Positions 10,007-18,924 of a stretch of 64,000 nucleotides of DNA are shown here, in pieces. The notes beneath the pieces are model-generated. The model worked only from the letters and a program-made list of their open reading frames with translations. It ran no database searches and was not told the origin of the DNA. Each line of letters opens with the position of its first letter. Position 1 is the first letter of the stretch. Source of the stretch: Fictibacillus sp. b24. Its GTDB lineage: Bacteria; Bacillota; Bacilli; Bacillales; Fictibacillaceae. The translations under genes and the position numbers were made by a program. The DNA lies in the NCBI RefSeq assembly GCF_030348825.1, contig NZ_JAUCES010000005.1, forward strand, positions 2,418,001-2,482,000. The letters are read 5' to 3'.

Positions 10007-11173
10007 CTAAAACAGCCTAGTAATTCTGTCAGCAGCTTCAATCAATCGTTCTTCAGATGTCAAAAGGCCAGCGCGGACATAGTTGTCGCCTTCACTTCCG
10101 AACCCAATTCCTGGTGCAACTACAACGTGGGCTTTCTCCAGCAAATAGTCTGCGAATGTTTCAGATGTGTATCCTTCTGGTACAGGAAGCCAGCAGAAGA
10201 AGGATCCTTTTGGAGCTTCCACGTTCCATCCGTTTTCATTCAAACGCCCGATGAACGCATCACGTCGTCTTTCATAAGTCTCGACCAATTCATCCACACA
10301 TTCCTGTGAACCGTTCAGTGCTTCTGCTGCTGCATACTGCACCGCTCCAAACAAGCTCACATAAAAATGATCTTGCAGCAGATTAATAGATTCGATAACA
10401 GATGCGTTGCCGACAGCAAACCCAACGCGCCATCCTGCCATGTTGTACGTTTTAGAAAGCGTATAAATTTCAATTCCTACGTCCTTTGCTCCTTCAGCTT
10501 GTAAAAAGCTAATAGGTTTTTCCCCATCAAATCCGATCGCACCATACGCGAAGTCATGACAAACTAAAATATCATGCTTTTTAGCAAGCTCGATGGTCTC
10601 TTCAAAAAATGCTTCACTGGCTACTCCAGCTGTCGGGTTATTCGGATAGTTTAAAAACATAAGTTTTGCTGCATCAAGCACCGAATGTGAAAGTTCATCA
10701 TAACGCGGCAAAAAATCGTTTTCTTGCCGAAGCGGCATCGTCTCCATTTTCGCTCCTGCCATCGCTACACCTGACCAATAGTCCGGATATCCTGGGTCCG
10801 GAACGAGCGCAACATCCCCTGGATTTAAATAGCACTGTGATAACTCTACTAAACCCACTTTTCCACCAAAGAGTACGGCAACTTCTTTCTCTGGATCGAG
10901 TGACACACCATATTCTCGTTTATAAAAATCTGCAGCTGCCTGCTTCAAAAATCCATGTCCGCGAAACGGTGAGTATTTATGATAATCAGGTCTGTCAGCC
11001 CCCTCTTTTAGAGCTTCAACAATATGCTGAGGCGTTGGCTGATCTGGATTTCCTTGTCCAAGATTAATAACGTCATAGCCTTGTTCTACATAGTGAGATA
11101 CTTTTTTTACAAGCTTGGCGAAAAATTGCTCTGGCAGCTTCCCCATTACTTCGGCCTGTTCAAAACGTTTCAC
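10007..11173 (-). CDS. mtnE: Methionine-salvage aminotransferase
   Basis: Class I/II PLP aminotransferase that converts 4-methylthio-2-oxobutyrate to methionine, the last step of the salvage pathway. About 388 residues. The start MKRFEQ-EVM-KLPEQFFAKLV pattern and the NLGQGNPDQPTP segment closely resemble B. subtilis MtnE (YkrV) as I remember it. PNNPTAG near 190, the internal aldimine Lys in TLSKTYNMAGWRVG near 250 and the C-terminal Arg region (NYVRAGLL) are visible. I choose the GTG at 11173: a GGAA site lies 9 bases upstream, whereas the in-frame GTG at 11182 abuts that site. It is divergent from mtnU. No SAM riboswitch lies directly in front of it. Confidence 0.92.
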   Translation of the reverse strand: MKRFEQAEVMGKLPEQFFAKLVKKVSHYVEQGYDVINLGQGNPDQPTPQHIVEALKEGADRPDYHKYSPFRGHGFLKQAAADFYKREYGVSLDPEKEVAVLFGGKVGLVELSQCYLNPGDVALVPDPGYPDYWSGVAMAGAKMETMPLRQENDFLPRYDELSHSVLDAAKLMFLNYPNNPTAGVASEAFFEETIELAKKHDILVCHDFAYGAIGFDGEKPISFLQAEGAKDVGIEIYTLSKTYNMAGWRVGFAVGNASVIESINLLQDHFYVSLFGAVQYAAAEALNGSQECVDELVETYERRRDAFIGRLNENGWNVEAPKGSFFCWLPVPEGYTSETFADYLLEKAHVVVAPGIGFGSEGDNYVRAGLLTSEERLIEAADRITRLF

Positions 11174-11279
11174 ATCGATCACTTCCAGTCTAATTTGAAT
11201 GTTCTTGAAATTCTAATCAGTTATGTTATACGCTTAAGGAAATTCTGTAAAGACTTTTTTACACGATGGGGGTCCAATT

Positions 11280-12062
11280 ATGAAAATTGCCTGTATACAA
11301 GTAGATGTCCAGTATGGCAATCCTGATAAAAACTATGAACACATTGACACTAAAATACGTGAGACGGTAAATGCGCATCATCCTGATACGATTATTCTGC
11401 CAGAACTTTGGGATACAGGATATGACTTAACTCGCTTAGATCAGATTAGTGATCACTATGGAGAGCGTGCTAAAAACTGGCTAAGCAAACTATCAAAAGA
11501 GCTTAATATTAATATTGTCGGTGGATCTGTCGCGTTTCGGGACGGCAACTCTGTATACAATACATCCCTTACTTTTAACCGAAACGGAGAGCATATCGGC
11601 ACTTATTCAAAGGCTCACCTGATTACGCTAATGGAAGAAGAGAAATACATCTCACCTGGAAAAAACAGCAGTCTGTTTACAATTGACGGCAATCTTTCTT
11701 CTGCTGCAATCTGTTATGACATTCGTTTTCCAGAATGGATTCGTGCACCGTTTGTTAATGGAGCAAAAATTTTGTTCGTTCCGGCACAGTGGCCGATCCA
11801 AAGACAGACACACTGGAGGGCACTTCTTATCGCGCGTGCTATTGAGAATCAATGCTATGTTGTCGCGTGTAATCGTGTCGGGAAAGATCCAAACAACACG
11901 TTTGCTGGTCAATCCATGATTATTGATCCTTGGGGAGATATCATTGCTGAAGCTTCTACCCATAGTGAGGAGATTCTGACAGCAGATATTTCTCCGAGTT
12001 TAGTAGACGAGGTCCGTTTGAAGGTTCCAGTATTTAACGATCGACGAACCGATCTTTATTAA
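11280..12062 (+). CDS. mtnU: Omega-amidase / carbon-nitrogen hydrolase of methionine salvage
   Basis: Nitrilase-superfamily amidase. In the Bacillus salvage pathway it is thought to hydrolyse 2-oxoglutaramate, the product of glutamine-dependent transamination by MtnE, which pulls that reaction forward. The Glu-Lys-Cys triad is visible: PELWDTG (Glu near 42), YSKAHL (Lys near 112) and ICYDIRFPE (Cys near 146). The 260 residues match the family. A GGGGG ribosome site lies 8-9 bases before the ATG. It is divergent from mtnE across a gap of about 106 bases and directly upstream of the mtnK promoter, matching the salvage gene cluster in Bacillus. Confidence 0.9.
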   Translation: MKIACIQVDVQYGNPDKNYEHIDTKIRETVNAHHPDTIILPELWDTGYDLTRLDQISDHYGERAKNWLSKLSKELNINIVGGSVAFRDGNSVYNTSLTFNRNGEHIGTYSKAHLITLMEEEKYISPGKNSSLFTIDGNLSSAAICYDIRFPEWIRAPFVNGAKILFVPAQWPIQRQTHWRALLIARAIENQCYVVACNRVGKDPNNTFAGQSMIIDPWGDIIAEASTHSEEILTADISPSLVDEVRLKVPVFNDRRTDLY

Positions 12063-12081
12063 TTTTTTTTAAAATTTGTTG

Positions 12082-12111
12082 TTGACAGAACTTACTATCA
12101 CGTTGTAGTAT
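12082..12111 (+). promoter_or_regulatory. Sigma-A promoter of the mtnK-mtnA-transporter operon
   Basis: TTGACA (12082-12087), 18-base spacer, TAGTAT (12106-12111), about 55 bases before the SAM-I aptamer. Confidence 0.75.
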
Positions 12112-12165
12112 AACGATTATGAATTGTGCGAATATTAACACGCATTAAAAAACGAATATTTTGGT

Positions 12166-12332
12166 CTCTTATCAAGAGCAGGTGGAGGGATATGGCCCGA
12201 TGAAACCCAGCAACCGACCGTAATACCATTGTGAGATGGGGCGCCCGCATTATACGGGGAGCCGCTGATATGATTTCAGCGTATGGCACGGTGCTAATTC
12301 CGGCAAAACAACATGTTTTGCTAAGATAAGAG
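12166..12332 (+). promoter_or_regulatory. SAM-I riboswitch (S-box leader) of mtnK operon, enlarged P3
   Basis: The S-box blocks are in order: CTCTTATC, AGAGCAGGTGGAGGGA, GATGAAACCCAGCAACC, GGTGCTAATTCC and GATAAGAGG. The aptamer is about 167 bases compared with 123 for the mtnW copy. The extra length lies in the P3 region between GCAACC and CACGGTGC and contains a further small hairpin (GCTGA/TCAGC). Confidence 0.96.
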
Positions 12333-12353
12333 GCGCGGGAGAACTAACATTCC

Positions 12354-12388
12354 GAGCCTCTTTTCTTATACGAAAAGAGGCTCTTTTT
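12354..12388 (+). terminator. Riboswitch-controlled terminator before mtnK
   Basis: GAGCCTCTTTT (12354-12364) pairs with AAAAGAGGCTC (12373-12383), followed by TTTTTATTT. Confidence 0.93.
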
Positions 12389-12453
12389 ATTTACAATCTT
12401 TTCTAAATTATAATGGATTGCTGCTTTTGAATTGTTTTCTCTCTTCATTGCAA

Positions 12454-12582
12454 GTTGGTTGTAGCGCAAGGTTGCCGACTCCTACGGGACGAGCGGTCAT
12501 GTGGAGACTCCTAATGGCGCAAAGCGGCAGGAGGCTCACCGTACGCCCCGTGGAAAGCGAGCAAGCTGGAGCGGAAATCAAC
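12454..12582 (+). repeat. Hairpin repeat element, copy C, inside the mtnK leader
   Basis: Family A-L element in plus orientation: outer arms GTTGGTT/AATCAAC (one G-U), middle stem ACGGG/CCCGT where most copies have GCGGG/CCCGC, apical CTCCT/AGGAG as in copy A. It lies between the riboswitch terminator and the mtnK ribosome site, so every mtnK mRNA should carry it. Confidence 0.85.
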
Positions 12583-12648
12583 TACTTTCAGAGCAACAAT
12601 GTACACAAAAACAGCTTTTATTCCAAAACATTCCGGGGGGAACAAAAA

Positions 12649-13866
12649 ATGAGCGTACAAGTAAAACCTACATATGAACCGTTAAACGAACTAACAGTCC
12701 TTGAAGTCGTGAAACCTCTAGATTTCTTTGATGAAGCTGAACAAAACAGCTTGTCTGTTAAAGAAATCGGTGATGGCAACCTCAATTTAGTCTTTCATAT
12801 CGAAAACCCAGATTCAAAAAAAGCATTAATCGTTAAACAAGCACTTCCCTATGCAAAAGTGGTTGGTGAAAGCTGGCCTCTTACTCTTGACCGAGCAAGA
12901 ATTGAAAGTGAAGCTCTCTTAAAAGAAGCTGAATCGGTTCCACACCTCGTTCCCAAAGTTTATTATTCAGATTCAACATTAGCTGTTACCGTCATGGAAG
13001 ATCTGTCAGATCATGTAATCCTTCGTAAAGGACTCATCGAAGGTCAAACATACCCAACTTTGGCTGAGGATATTGGAACATTTGCTGCTAAAACAGCTTT
13101 TTATTCCAGTGACTTTTATCTGCATCCATTTGAGAAAAAAGAACAAGTCGGACGTTTTTCAAACCCTGAACTTTGCAAGATTACCGAAGACTTAGTTTTT
13201 ACAGATCCGTTCTTTAATCATGATACGAACGATTTCCCTGATGAACTTCAAAATGAAGTCGAAAAAATTTGGAATGACAAAGAACTGCTTAAAGAAGTAG
13301 CTCAACTGCGATTTTCGTTTTTAACAAAAGCTGAGATCCTGCTTCACGGTGATCTTCATTCAGGCAGTATCTTCGTTAAAAATAATTCTACTAAAGTGAT
13401 CGATCCTGAGTTTGCTTTCTACGGACCTGCTGGTTTTGACATCGCTCACTTTATAGCGAACCTTGCTCTTAACCACCTGTCACAGAACGCACATGCGAAA
13501 GAGCCGTTCAATCGTGAATCTTTACAGTCTTACCTTTTACAAACCATCGAAAAGACGTGGAATACGTACAGCGAAACATTTACACAGCTGTGGAACGAGA
13601 AAGCGACGGATCCTTTTGCTAAGACAGAAGGCGTTTTAGAGAACTTCTTACAAAAAACGTTCCAAGAAGCAATCGGTTATGCAGGCTGTGAAATCATACG
13701 TAGAACAATCGGTCTTGCCCATGTTGCTGACCTTGACACCATTCCGCAAAAAGAAGTGGAGCTGTTTTATAAGAAAAAAGCATTAGAGCTTGGAAGTGCT
13801 CTTATTAAAAACCAAAGTAAAATTACAAACATCACAGAATTGACTGACTGGATTAGAGGTGCTTAA
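12649..13866 (+). CDS. mtnK: 5-methylthioribose kinase
   Basis: Phosphorylates 5-methylthioribose at C1 with ATP, giving the substrate of MtnA. Aminoglycoside-phosphotransferase-like kinase fold of 405 residues, the normal size. The catalytic loop LLHGDLHSGSIF near residue 230 and the metal-binding IDPEFAFYGP near 250 are clear. The frame is open upstream through repeat copy C, but I start at 12649 because a GGGGGG site lies 8 bases before it and the family N-terminus begins here. Downstream mtnA starts 3 bases after its stop. MtnK together with MtnA lets the cell use methylthioribose, either made from methylthioadenosine or taken up. Confidence 0.96.
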   Translation: MSVQVKPTYEPLNELTVLEVVKPLDFFDEAEQNSLSVKEIGDGNLNLVFHIENPDSKKALIVKQALPYAKVVGESWPLTLDRARIESEALLKEAESVPHLVPKVYYSDSTLAVTVMEDLSDHVILRKGLIEGQTYPTLAEDIGTFAAKTAFYSSDFYLHPFEKKEQVGRFSNPELCKITEDLVFTDPFFNHDTNDFPDELQNEVEKIWNDKELLKEVAQLRFSFLTKAEILLHGDLHSGSIFVKNNSTKVIDPEFAFYGPAGFDIAHFIANLALNHLSQNAHAKEPFNRESLQSYLLQTIEKTWNTYSETFTQLWNEKATDPFAKTEGVLENFLQKTFQEAIGYAGCEIIRRTIGLAHVADLDTIPQKEVELFYKKKALELGSALIKNQSKITNITELTDWIRGA

Positions 13867-13869
13867 GAA

Positions 13870-14925
13870 ATGACTGTAGCTGAAAAATGGGTTCCTTCTG
13901 TTCGTTACAGAGGCGATCATCTGCTTATATTGGATCAACAACAACTTCCCCACCACACCGTTTACTTGAATGTAACGACGATCGAACATGTATGGGATGC
14001 AATTTCAAAGCTAAAAGTTCGCGGAGCTCCCGCGATAGGTATAGCTGCCGCTTTCGGTCTTGCGCTATGGAGCAATACAGAAAAAGAAAATGACCTTCAG
14101 CAGTTTTTACCGAAACTGCTATCACAAAGAGACTATCTTGCCTCTTCCCGTCCAACTGCTGTTAATTTATTTTGGGCGATCAATCGTGTCGTCGCTTCAG
14201 CTCAAGAGGCATCCACAGTTACAGAGGCGAAGAAGAGAATTGAAACAGAAGCCCTCTCTATTCAAGAGGAAGATGAAAATACGTGCCGCAAAATCGGTGA
14301 ATACGCCTTGTCCCTTCTGCAAAACGGAGATGCAGTAATGACGATTTGTAATGCTGGCGCTATCGCTACAAGTAAATACGGTACAGCTTTAGCTCCGTTT
14401 CATCTTGCTAAGGAAAAAGGATGGGATTTATCTGTCTACGCTAACGAAACGCGACCTGTTCTGCAGGGAGCTCGTTTAACGGCTTGGGAACTTCAAGCAA
14501 ATGATATTGATGTGACGCTAATTACCGATAACATGGCGGCACATACTTTGAAAACAAAAAACATTAAAGCTGTAATTGTAGGCTGTGATCGTGTGGCGGC
14601 AAATGGAGATACGGCAAATAAAATTGGTACGTTCGGGCTTGCTCTTCAAGCGAAAGCTCTTAACATTCCCTTTTATGTTGCCTGTCCCCTCTCTACCTTA
14701 GATCTAGGAACAGCAAGCGGTGACGACATTCCAATCGAAGAGCGTCCGGAAGAAGAAGTTACACATTTAAACGGTGTCCGTATCGCTCCTGAAGGGATAA
14801 AAGTATTCAACCCCGCTTTTGACGTAACGCCAGCGGAATACATTTCAGCAATCATTACGGAAAAAGGCATCATCAGAGGTAATTACAGTGAGGCACTGTC
14901 AACACTTAAGGAGGAACAAAAGTGA
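13870..14925 (+). CDS. mtnA: S-methyl-5-thioribose-1-phosphate isomerase
   Basis: Aldose-ketose isomerase of the eIF-2B alpha/beta/delta-like family that converts 5-methylthioribose-1-phosphate to the ribulose form used by MtnB. At 351 residues it has the usual length. Motifs seen: [13 protein letters not shown] near 50, [10 protein letters not shown] near 95, CNAGAIAT near 160 with the catalytic Cys, and [17 protein letters not shown] near 240 with the catalytic Asp. GAGGTG precedes the ATG. The TGA stop overlaps the GTG start of the lipoprotein gene (GTGA), tying the importer to the salvage enzymes in one transcript. Confidence 0.96.
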   Translation: MTVAEKWVPSVRYRGDHLLILDQQQLPHHTVYLNVTTIEHVWDAISKLKVRGAPAIGIAAAFGLALWSNTEKENDLQQFLPKLLSQRDYLASSRPTAVNLFWAINRVVASAQEASTVTEAKKRIETEALSIQEEDENTCRKIGEYALSLLQNGDAVMTICNAGAIATSKYGTALAPFHLAKEKGWDLSVYANETRPVLQGARLTAWELQANDIDVTLITDNMAAHTLKTKNIKAVIVGCDRVAANGDTANKIGTFGLALQAKALNIPFYVACPLSTLDLGTASGDDIPIEERPEEEVTHLNGVRIAPEGIKVFNPAFDVTPAEYISAIITEKGIIRGNYSEALSTLKEEQK

Positions 14926-16055
14926 AACCATATAAAGTATTAGCAACAGCATTCTTAACAGCTTCTCTGCTTTTAACAGGCTGCACAAGTGAACAAGATG
15001 CACTTAACAATAAAACGGAAACAAAACCAGCATCAGCAACTGAATCAAAATCTAAAGAAACGAAGTCTGCAGCAGCATCGAGTGAAGTTCCAAAACAGCT
15101 TCAAAAACCATTAAAGATCGCATCCATCAATCAATTTTCGATCGGCACATTCTCTTCCCAATATATTAGCGGTGTGAAGAAACAGGTTGAAGAATTTGGT
15201 GGTGAGGTTCAAATCTACAACGCCGATAACGACCTTTCAAAAATGGCTGCTTACGTAGAAACCGCCGTTAACCAGCAAGTGGATGGCATCTTAATCGACC
15301 ATGGCCGGGCTGATGCGATTGCTCCGAGTGTTAAGAAAGCGGTTAAAGCCGGCATTCCAGTTGTCGCGTTTGATAGTGACATCAACATTCCAGGTGTTAC
15401 CGTAATCGACCAGGATGACTATAGCCTCTCTTGGAACGCTCTTAGATCGATGGCTCAAGATCTAAATGGTAAAGGTGAGATCGTCTATGTGTGGGTTGGC
15501 GGTTTTACACCGATGGAAAGAAGAAACGTGATGTATGAGGCATTTAAGAAACGTTATCCATCTATAAAAGAGATCGCACGTTTTGGTACGGCGACGCAGA
15601 ACACAGCTCTTGATACACAATCTCAAATGGAAGCCCTTCTTCAAAAATATCCGAACAAAGGTGATATTGATGCCGTATTTGCTCCATGGGATGAATTTGC
15701 TAAAGGTGTGACTCGTGCGATTCAGCAAGCGGGCCGCGATGAGATTAAAGTGTACGGAATCGATTTAAGTGATGAAGATCTTCAATTGATGCAAGAAGAA
15801 AACAGCCCATGGGTGTCTACAGCAGCAACTGACCCTGCGGATGTCGGGAAGCTGCAGGTTCGCTTCCTGTACCAGAAGGTAGCTGGAGAAGAAACTCCTC
15901 AAATCTATAGCGTTCAGCCGCATCTTGTTGAAAAAGAAGATCTTCCAAATTCTAAAGTATCCATGGATGAGATCAGTAAGTACGTGGAAGGCTGGGGTAA
16001 ATCAGAAGCTGGCACTTCACCTTGGATGGAAAACTTAAAGAAGGCGAATCAATAA
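14922..16055 (+). CDS. Sugar-type ABC importer lipoprotein (candidate methylthioribose-binding protein)
   Basis: Solute-binding protein of the ribose/galactose (periplasmic-binding-protein type I) family. A lipoprotein signal ends at LLTG-Cys21, followed by a Ser/Thr/Lys-rich linker to about residue 65, then a two-lobed sugar-binding domain with ribose-binding-like segments [12 protein letters not shown] near 125 and [10 protein letters not shown] near 148. It starts at GTG with AAGGAGG 7-8 bases upstream and overlaps the mtnA stop. The ATPase and permease genes follow with overlaps. Uptake of 5-methylthioribose is inferred from the shared SAM-I riboswitch and the position behind mtnKA; ribose or another pentose cannot be excluded by sequence. 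Confidence 0.88.
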   Translation: MKPYKVLATAFLTASLLLTGCTSEQDALNNKTETKPASATESKSKETKSAAASSEVPKQLQKPLKIASINQFSIGTFSSQYISGVKKQVEEFGGEVQIYNADNDLSKMAAYVETAVNQQVDGILIDHGRADAIAPSVKKAVKAGIPVVAFDSDINIPGVTVIDQDDYSLSWNALRSMAQDLNGKGEIVYVWVGGFTPMERRNVMYEAFKKRYPSIKEIARFGTATQNTALDTQSQMEALLQKYPNKGDIDAVFAPWDEFAKGVTRAIQQAGRDEIKVYGIDLSDEDLQLMQEENSPWVSTAATDPADVGKLQVRFLYQKVAGEETPQIYSVQPHLVEKEDLPNSKVSMDEISKYVEGWGKSEAGTSPWMENLKKANQ

Positions 16056-17560
16056 TGACTATACTCTCATTAACTTCTATACAAAAGTCGTTTGGTGATC
16101 AAACTGTACTAAAAGGAGTGGACTTTACCGTAGCTAGCGGTGAGGTCCATGCTCTTTTAGGAGCAAATGGTGCAGGAAAAAGTACATTAATGAAAATTTT
16201 ATCCGGTGATTATGAACGAGACGGGGGCATCATCACGATAGATGAAAAGAAACAGCACTTTAAAACTCCTGCCGATGCTAAGGAAGCTGGCATTGAAATG
16301 GTTGTGCAAGAGGTTGATACAGCTCTTGTTCCTTCCTTAAGCATTGCAGAAAACGTTACGATGAATGCTTTCATCACGGGACCGGCATTCTTTTCGTGGA
16401 GAAAACGGCATAAACGGGCTAAGGAACTTTTAAGAAGAGTTGGTTTGGACCTTGACCCTTCCCTTCCCCTTTCTCATTGTTCATTAGCTGAAAAACAGTT
16501 AGTTCTTATTGCAAAAGCTCTATCTCGTGAAATATCATTTATTATTCTCGATGAACCTACAGCTGCCCTTAGCACGAAAGAAGCTAAACACCTTTTTAGC
16601 GTACTTCGCGAACTTCAAAATCAAGGCGTCGGAATTATCTATATTTCCCACCGATTACCCGAAGTAATGGAGCTTTCAACTCAAGTTACGGTCTTAAAAG
16701 ATGGCTACGTCACGCTTAAAAATGAAACTTCTAAATGTACATCGGAAGAAATCGTGCGGGCAATGTTAGGAAACGAACTGGTTGAACTTTTAAATGACGA
16801 TGAAGACCGCGTTTTGGGAGATAACCTGTTAGAAGTTAAGAATTTTAACGTCCCTGCTACAAGTGAACGTATTTCATTGTCAGTACGAGAAGGAGAGATC
16901 GTTGGCGTAGCTGGCCTTGTTGGTGCAGGAAAAACAGAAACAGCAAGAGCTCTATTCGGCGCTGATCCGTCAGGTGACTATCTATCTATTAAAGGTAAAA
17001 AGATAAGAATTACGAACCCTCTAAAAGCCATCTCTTCAGGCATTGGATTTGTTCCAGAAGAACGCCGTAAAGAGGGCATACTCGTTGATTTTAACGTTGT
17101 TGAGAATTTAACTCTGCCTGTATTAAAACAGTTTACGAAGTTTGGTTTTATTCAAAAAAAACAAGAAAAAGCTGAAGCTGAAAAATGGATCAAACAGCTT
17201 GGCATTAAGACACAAAAGTCATCTCTGCTTCTTAATCACTTAAGCGGAGGTAATCAGCAGAAAGCTGCTATTGGAAAGTGGCTATTAAATGACGGAGAGG
17301 TTTTCATTTTTGATGAGCCAACAAAAGGAATTGATGTAGGAGCAAAGCAAGATGTGTTTCAATGCATTAAGAATTTAGCGCAAAACAAAAAAGGCATCCT
17401 CTACTTCACGAGTGAAATTCAGGAGCTGCTCGCTTTTTGTGACCGGATCCTCGTTATGTACGATGGAAAAATTGCTGGAGAACTGAGCAAGAAAGAGGCT
17501 ACAACCGAAAAAATAATGCACTATGCAACAGGAGGTCATTATGGCACAGTACGTTCATAA
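16055..17560 (+). CDS. Sugar-type ABC importer ATP-binding protein, two nucleotide-binding domains
   Basis: RbsA/MglA-like ATPase with duplicated ABC domains powering the importer. The first Walker A is GANGAGKST near 37 with Walker B FIILDEPTAAL near 160; the second domain has a degenerate Walker A GLVGAGKTE near 285, signature LSGGNQQK near 395 and VFIFDEPTKGID near 420, the usual asymmetry of this family. I start at the ATG overlapping the previous stop (TAATG) with AAGAAGG upstream. At 501 residues it has normal length. It overlaps the permease gene by 20 bases. Assignment to methylthioribose uptake is by context only. Confidence 0.9.
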   Translation: MTILSLTSIQKSFGDQTVLKGVDFTVASGEVHALLGANGAGKSTLMKILSGDYERDGGIITIDEKKQHFKTPADAKEAGIEMVVQEVDTALVPSLSIAENVTMNAFITGPAFFSWRKRHKRAKELLRRVGLDLDPSLPLSHCSLAEKQLVLIAKALSREISFIILDEPTAALSTKEAKHLFSVLRELQNQGVGIIYISHRLPEVMELSTQVTVLKDGYVTLKNETSKCTSEEIVRAMLGNELVELLNDDEDRVLGDNLLEVKNFNVPATSERISLSVREGEIVGVAGLVGAGKTETARALFGADPSGDYLSIKGKKIRITNPLKAISSGIGFVPEERRKEGILVDFNVVENLTLPVLKQFTKFGFIQKKQEKAEAEKWIKQLGIKTQKSSLLLNHLSGGNQQKAAIGKWLLNDGEVFIFDEPTKGIDVGAKQDVFQCIKNLAQNKKGILYFTSEIQELLAFCDRILVMYDGKIAGELSKKEATTEKIMHYATGGHYGTVRS

Positions 17561-18578
17561 AGAACATGTAGAGAATGACATAAACAGAACGAAATACACA
17601 TTTCAAGAGAAGATATTTCCCTTTCTCTATCGATACGGAACACTTCTTGTTATTTTATTAACAGTAATTGGCTTTAGTCTTGCGAATGACAAGTTCTTAA
17701 GCTATCAAAACTTTACTGATATTCTGCGTTCCGTTTCTATCATTACATTGCTAGCGATCGGTGTAACGATTTCTCTTATTGTCGGAGGCTTCGACCTTTC
17801 AGTAGGTTCAACTGCTAGCCTTGCGACCGTTACGAGTGCCGCTGCTCTTGTACTGTATCGCCAGGAAACGATTATCGCCATTCTAATCCCAATTGTTATC
17901 GGACTTTTAGTAGGTCTATTAAACTCGTTCTTCGTTGTTAAGGTAAGGCTTCCAGATCTTCTGGCAACACTTGCCGTGATGTATATCATCAACGGCTTGC
18001 ATTTGACGTTCACAAAAGGTTTTTCTATCTATAACAACATGCCCCTAACAGAGGGTGGAACAGCTCCTGGTGTCTTTCTTCCTTCGTTCCTTTTCATTGG
18101 ACAGGGGGAGATTTTATCAGTTCCAGTACCTGTTATTATCATGCTGATCGCCGTTATTGTTGTTCACGTGATTCTTCAGCAGACCCGTTTTGGCAGATTA
18201 TTATACATTACAGGTGGAAATGAAGAAGCTGCACGATTATCCGGTGTTCCTGTTCAACGCTATAAAATGTATGCCTATCTTTTATCTGCGTTCTTTGCCA
18301 CGCTAGCAGGTATCTTATTGGCATCCCGAATCGGTACGGGTCAGGTGTCTGCAGGAGCTCCTCTGTTAATGGATGGTGTTGCTGCTGCCTTTATTGGTTT
18401 CTCGGTATTTGGAGCAGGAAAACCAAACGTGATTGGTACTTTTATCGGAGCTGTTCTTATAGGAATTCTACTAAATGGTCTAACCATGCTGAACGTGCCA
18501 TATTATGCACAAGATATCGTGAAAGGATCTATTCTTATCGGCGCTTTAGCGTTTATGTATTACGAGAAGAAAAAATAA
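17541..18578 (+). CDS. Sugar-type ABC importer permease
   Basis: RbsC-like (branched-chain/ribose family) integral membrane permease, 345 residues with about nine or ten hydrophobic segments. The family pattern GGFDLSVGSTASL near 80 and the cytoplasmic coupling loop GGNEEAARLSGVPV near 225 (EAA-like, contacts the ATPase) are visible. AGGAGG lies 5 bases before the ATG at 17541, inside the end of the ATPase gene. Only one permease gene is present, so the channel is probably a homodimer. Last gene of the mtnK-mtnA-ABC operon. The terminator that probably followed it has been split by the insertion sequence at 18892. Confidence 0.9.
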   Translation: MAQYVHKEHVENDINRTKYTFQEKIFPFLYRYGTLLVILLTVIGFSLANDKFLSYQNFTDILRSVSIITLLAIGVTISLIVGGFDLSVGSTASLATVTSAAALVLYRQETIIAILIPIVIGLLVGLLNSFFVVKVRLPDLLATLAVMYIINGLHLTFTKGFSIYNNMPLTEGGTAPGVFLPSFLFIGQGEILSVPVPVIIMLIAVIVVHVILQQTRFGRLLYITGGNEEAARLSGVPVQRYKMYAYLLSAFFATLAGILLASRIGTGQVSAGAPLLMDGVAAAFIGFSVFGAGKPNVIGTFIGAVLIGILLNGLTMLNVPYYAQDIVKGSILIGALAFMYYEKKK

Positions 18579-18726
18579 GGCTTACTTGAAAACTTTGTTT
18601 ATTCATCAAAAGCACGAAGAATAAAACGGTTCACAATGAAAGCATGCATCGTAATTCAATTGCTTTTAGAAGCTGTATTCTTAAGGCTGTTCCATCGCTG
18701 ACTTTCAAAAGAAAACCTCCTGAACA

Positions 18727-18853
18727 GTTGATTGGAGTGTAAGGTGCGAGACTCCTGGGGGATCAGCGGGACAGGTGAGACACCTAAGAGCGAAGCGCCG
18801 AGGTGGCTCACCGCACGCCCCCCGGAAAGCGAGCACCTGTAACGGAAATTAAC
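18727..18853 (+). repeat. Hairpin repeat element, copy D
   Basis: Outer arms GTTGATT/AATTAAC (one G-U), second stem GGTGC/GCACC, third stem with GGGGG/CCCCC, then GGTGAG/CTCACC and apical CACCT/AGGTG, the most regular fold in the set with copy H. It sits downstream of the permease gene and 39 bases before the insertion sequence. The 148 bases between 18579 and 18726 show nothing I recognise. Confidence 0.88.
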
Positions 18854-18871
18854 ACCCAATAGCCTTGCTTT

Positions 18872-18886
18872 AAAAACAGCACACCC
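18872..18886 (-). terminator. Distal arm of a terminator hairpin split by the IS element
   Basis: AAAAACAGCACACCC here and GGATGTGCTGTTTTT at 20340-20354 are the two arms of one hairpin separated by the IS. With the IS and one 3-base duplication removed, they form a 15-bp stem (one G-U on the minus-strand RNA) with a 4-base loop. It would have terminated the GGDEF-EAL gene. Confidence 0.8.
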
Positions 18887-18924
18887 ATTAGTGATCTGAA
18901 CCCAAAAAGTTAGACACTAGGATT

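Noticed and set aside
9813-10010. Open frame starting MQWLAPRGQKLNGP, and its twin at 36922-37242
   Set aside because: Both lie within the nested module of repeat copies B and G. Similarity is explained by DNA repeat identity; no ribosome site, and the two proteins diverge outside the module.
12418-12648. N-terminal extension of mtnK through the repeat element
   Set aside because: The 77 extra codons come from repeat copy C and flanks; a strong GGGGGG site and the family N-terminus place the start at 12649.
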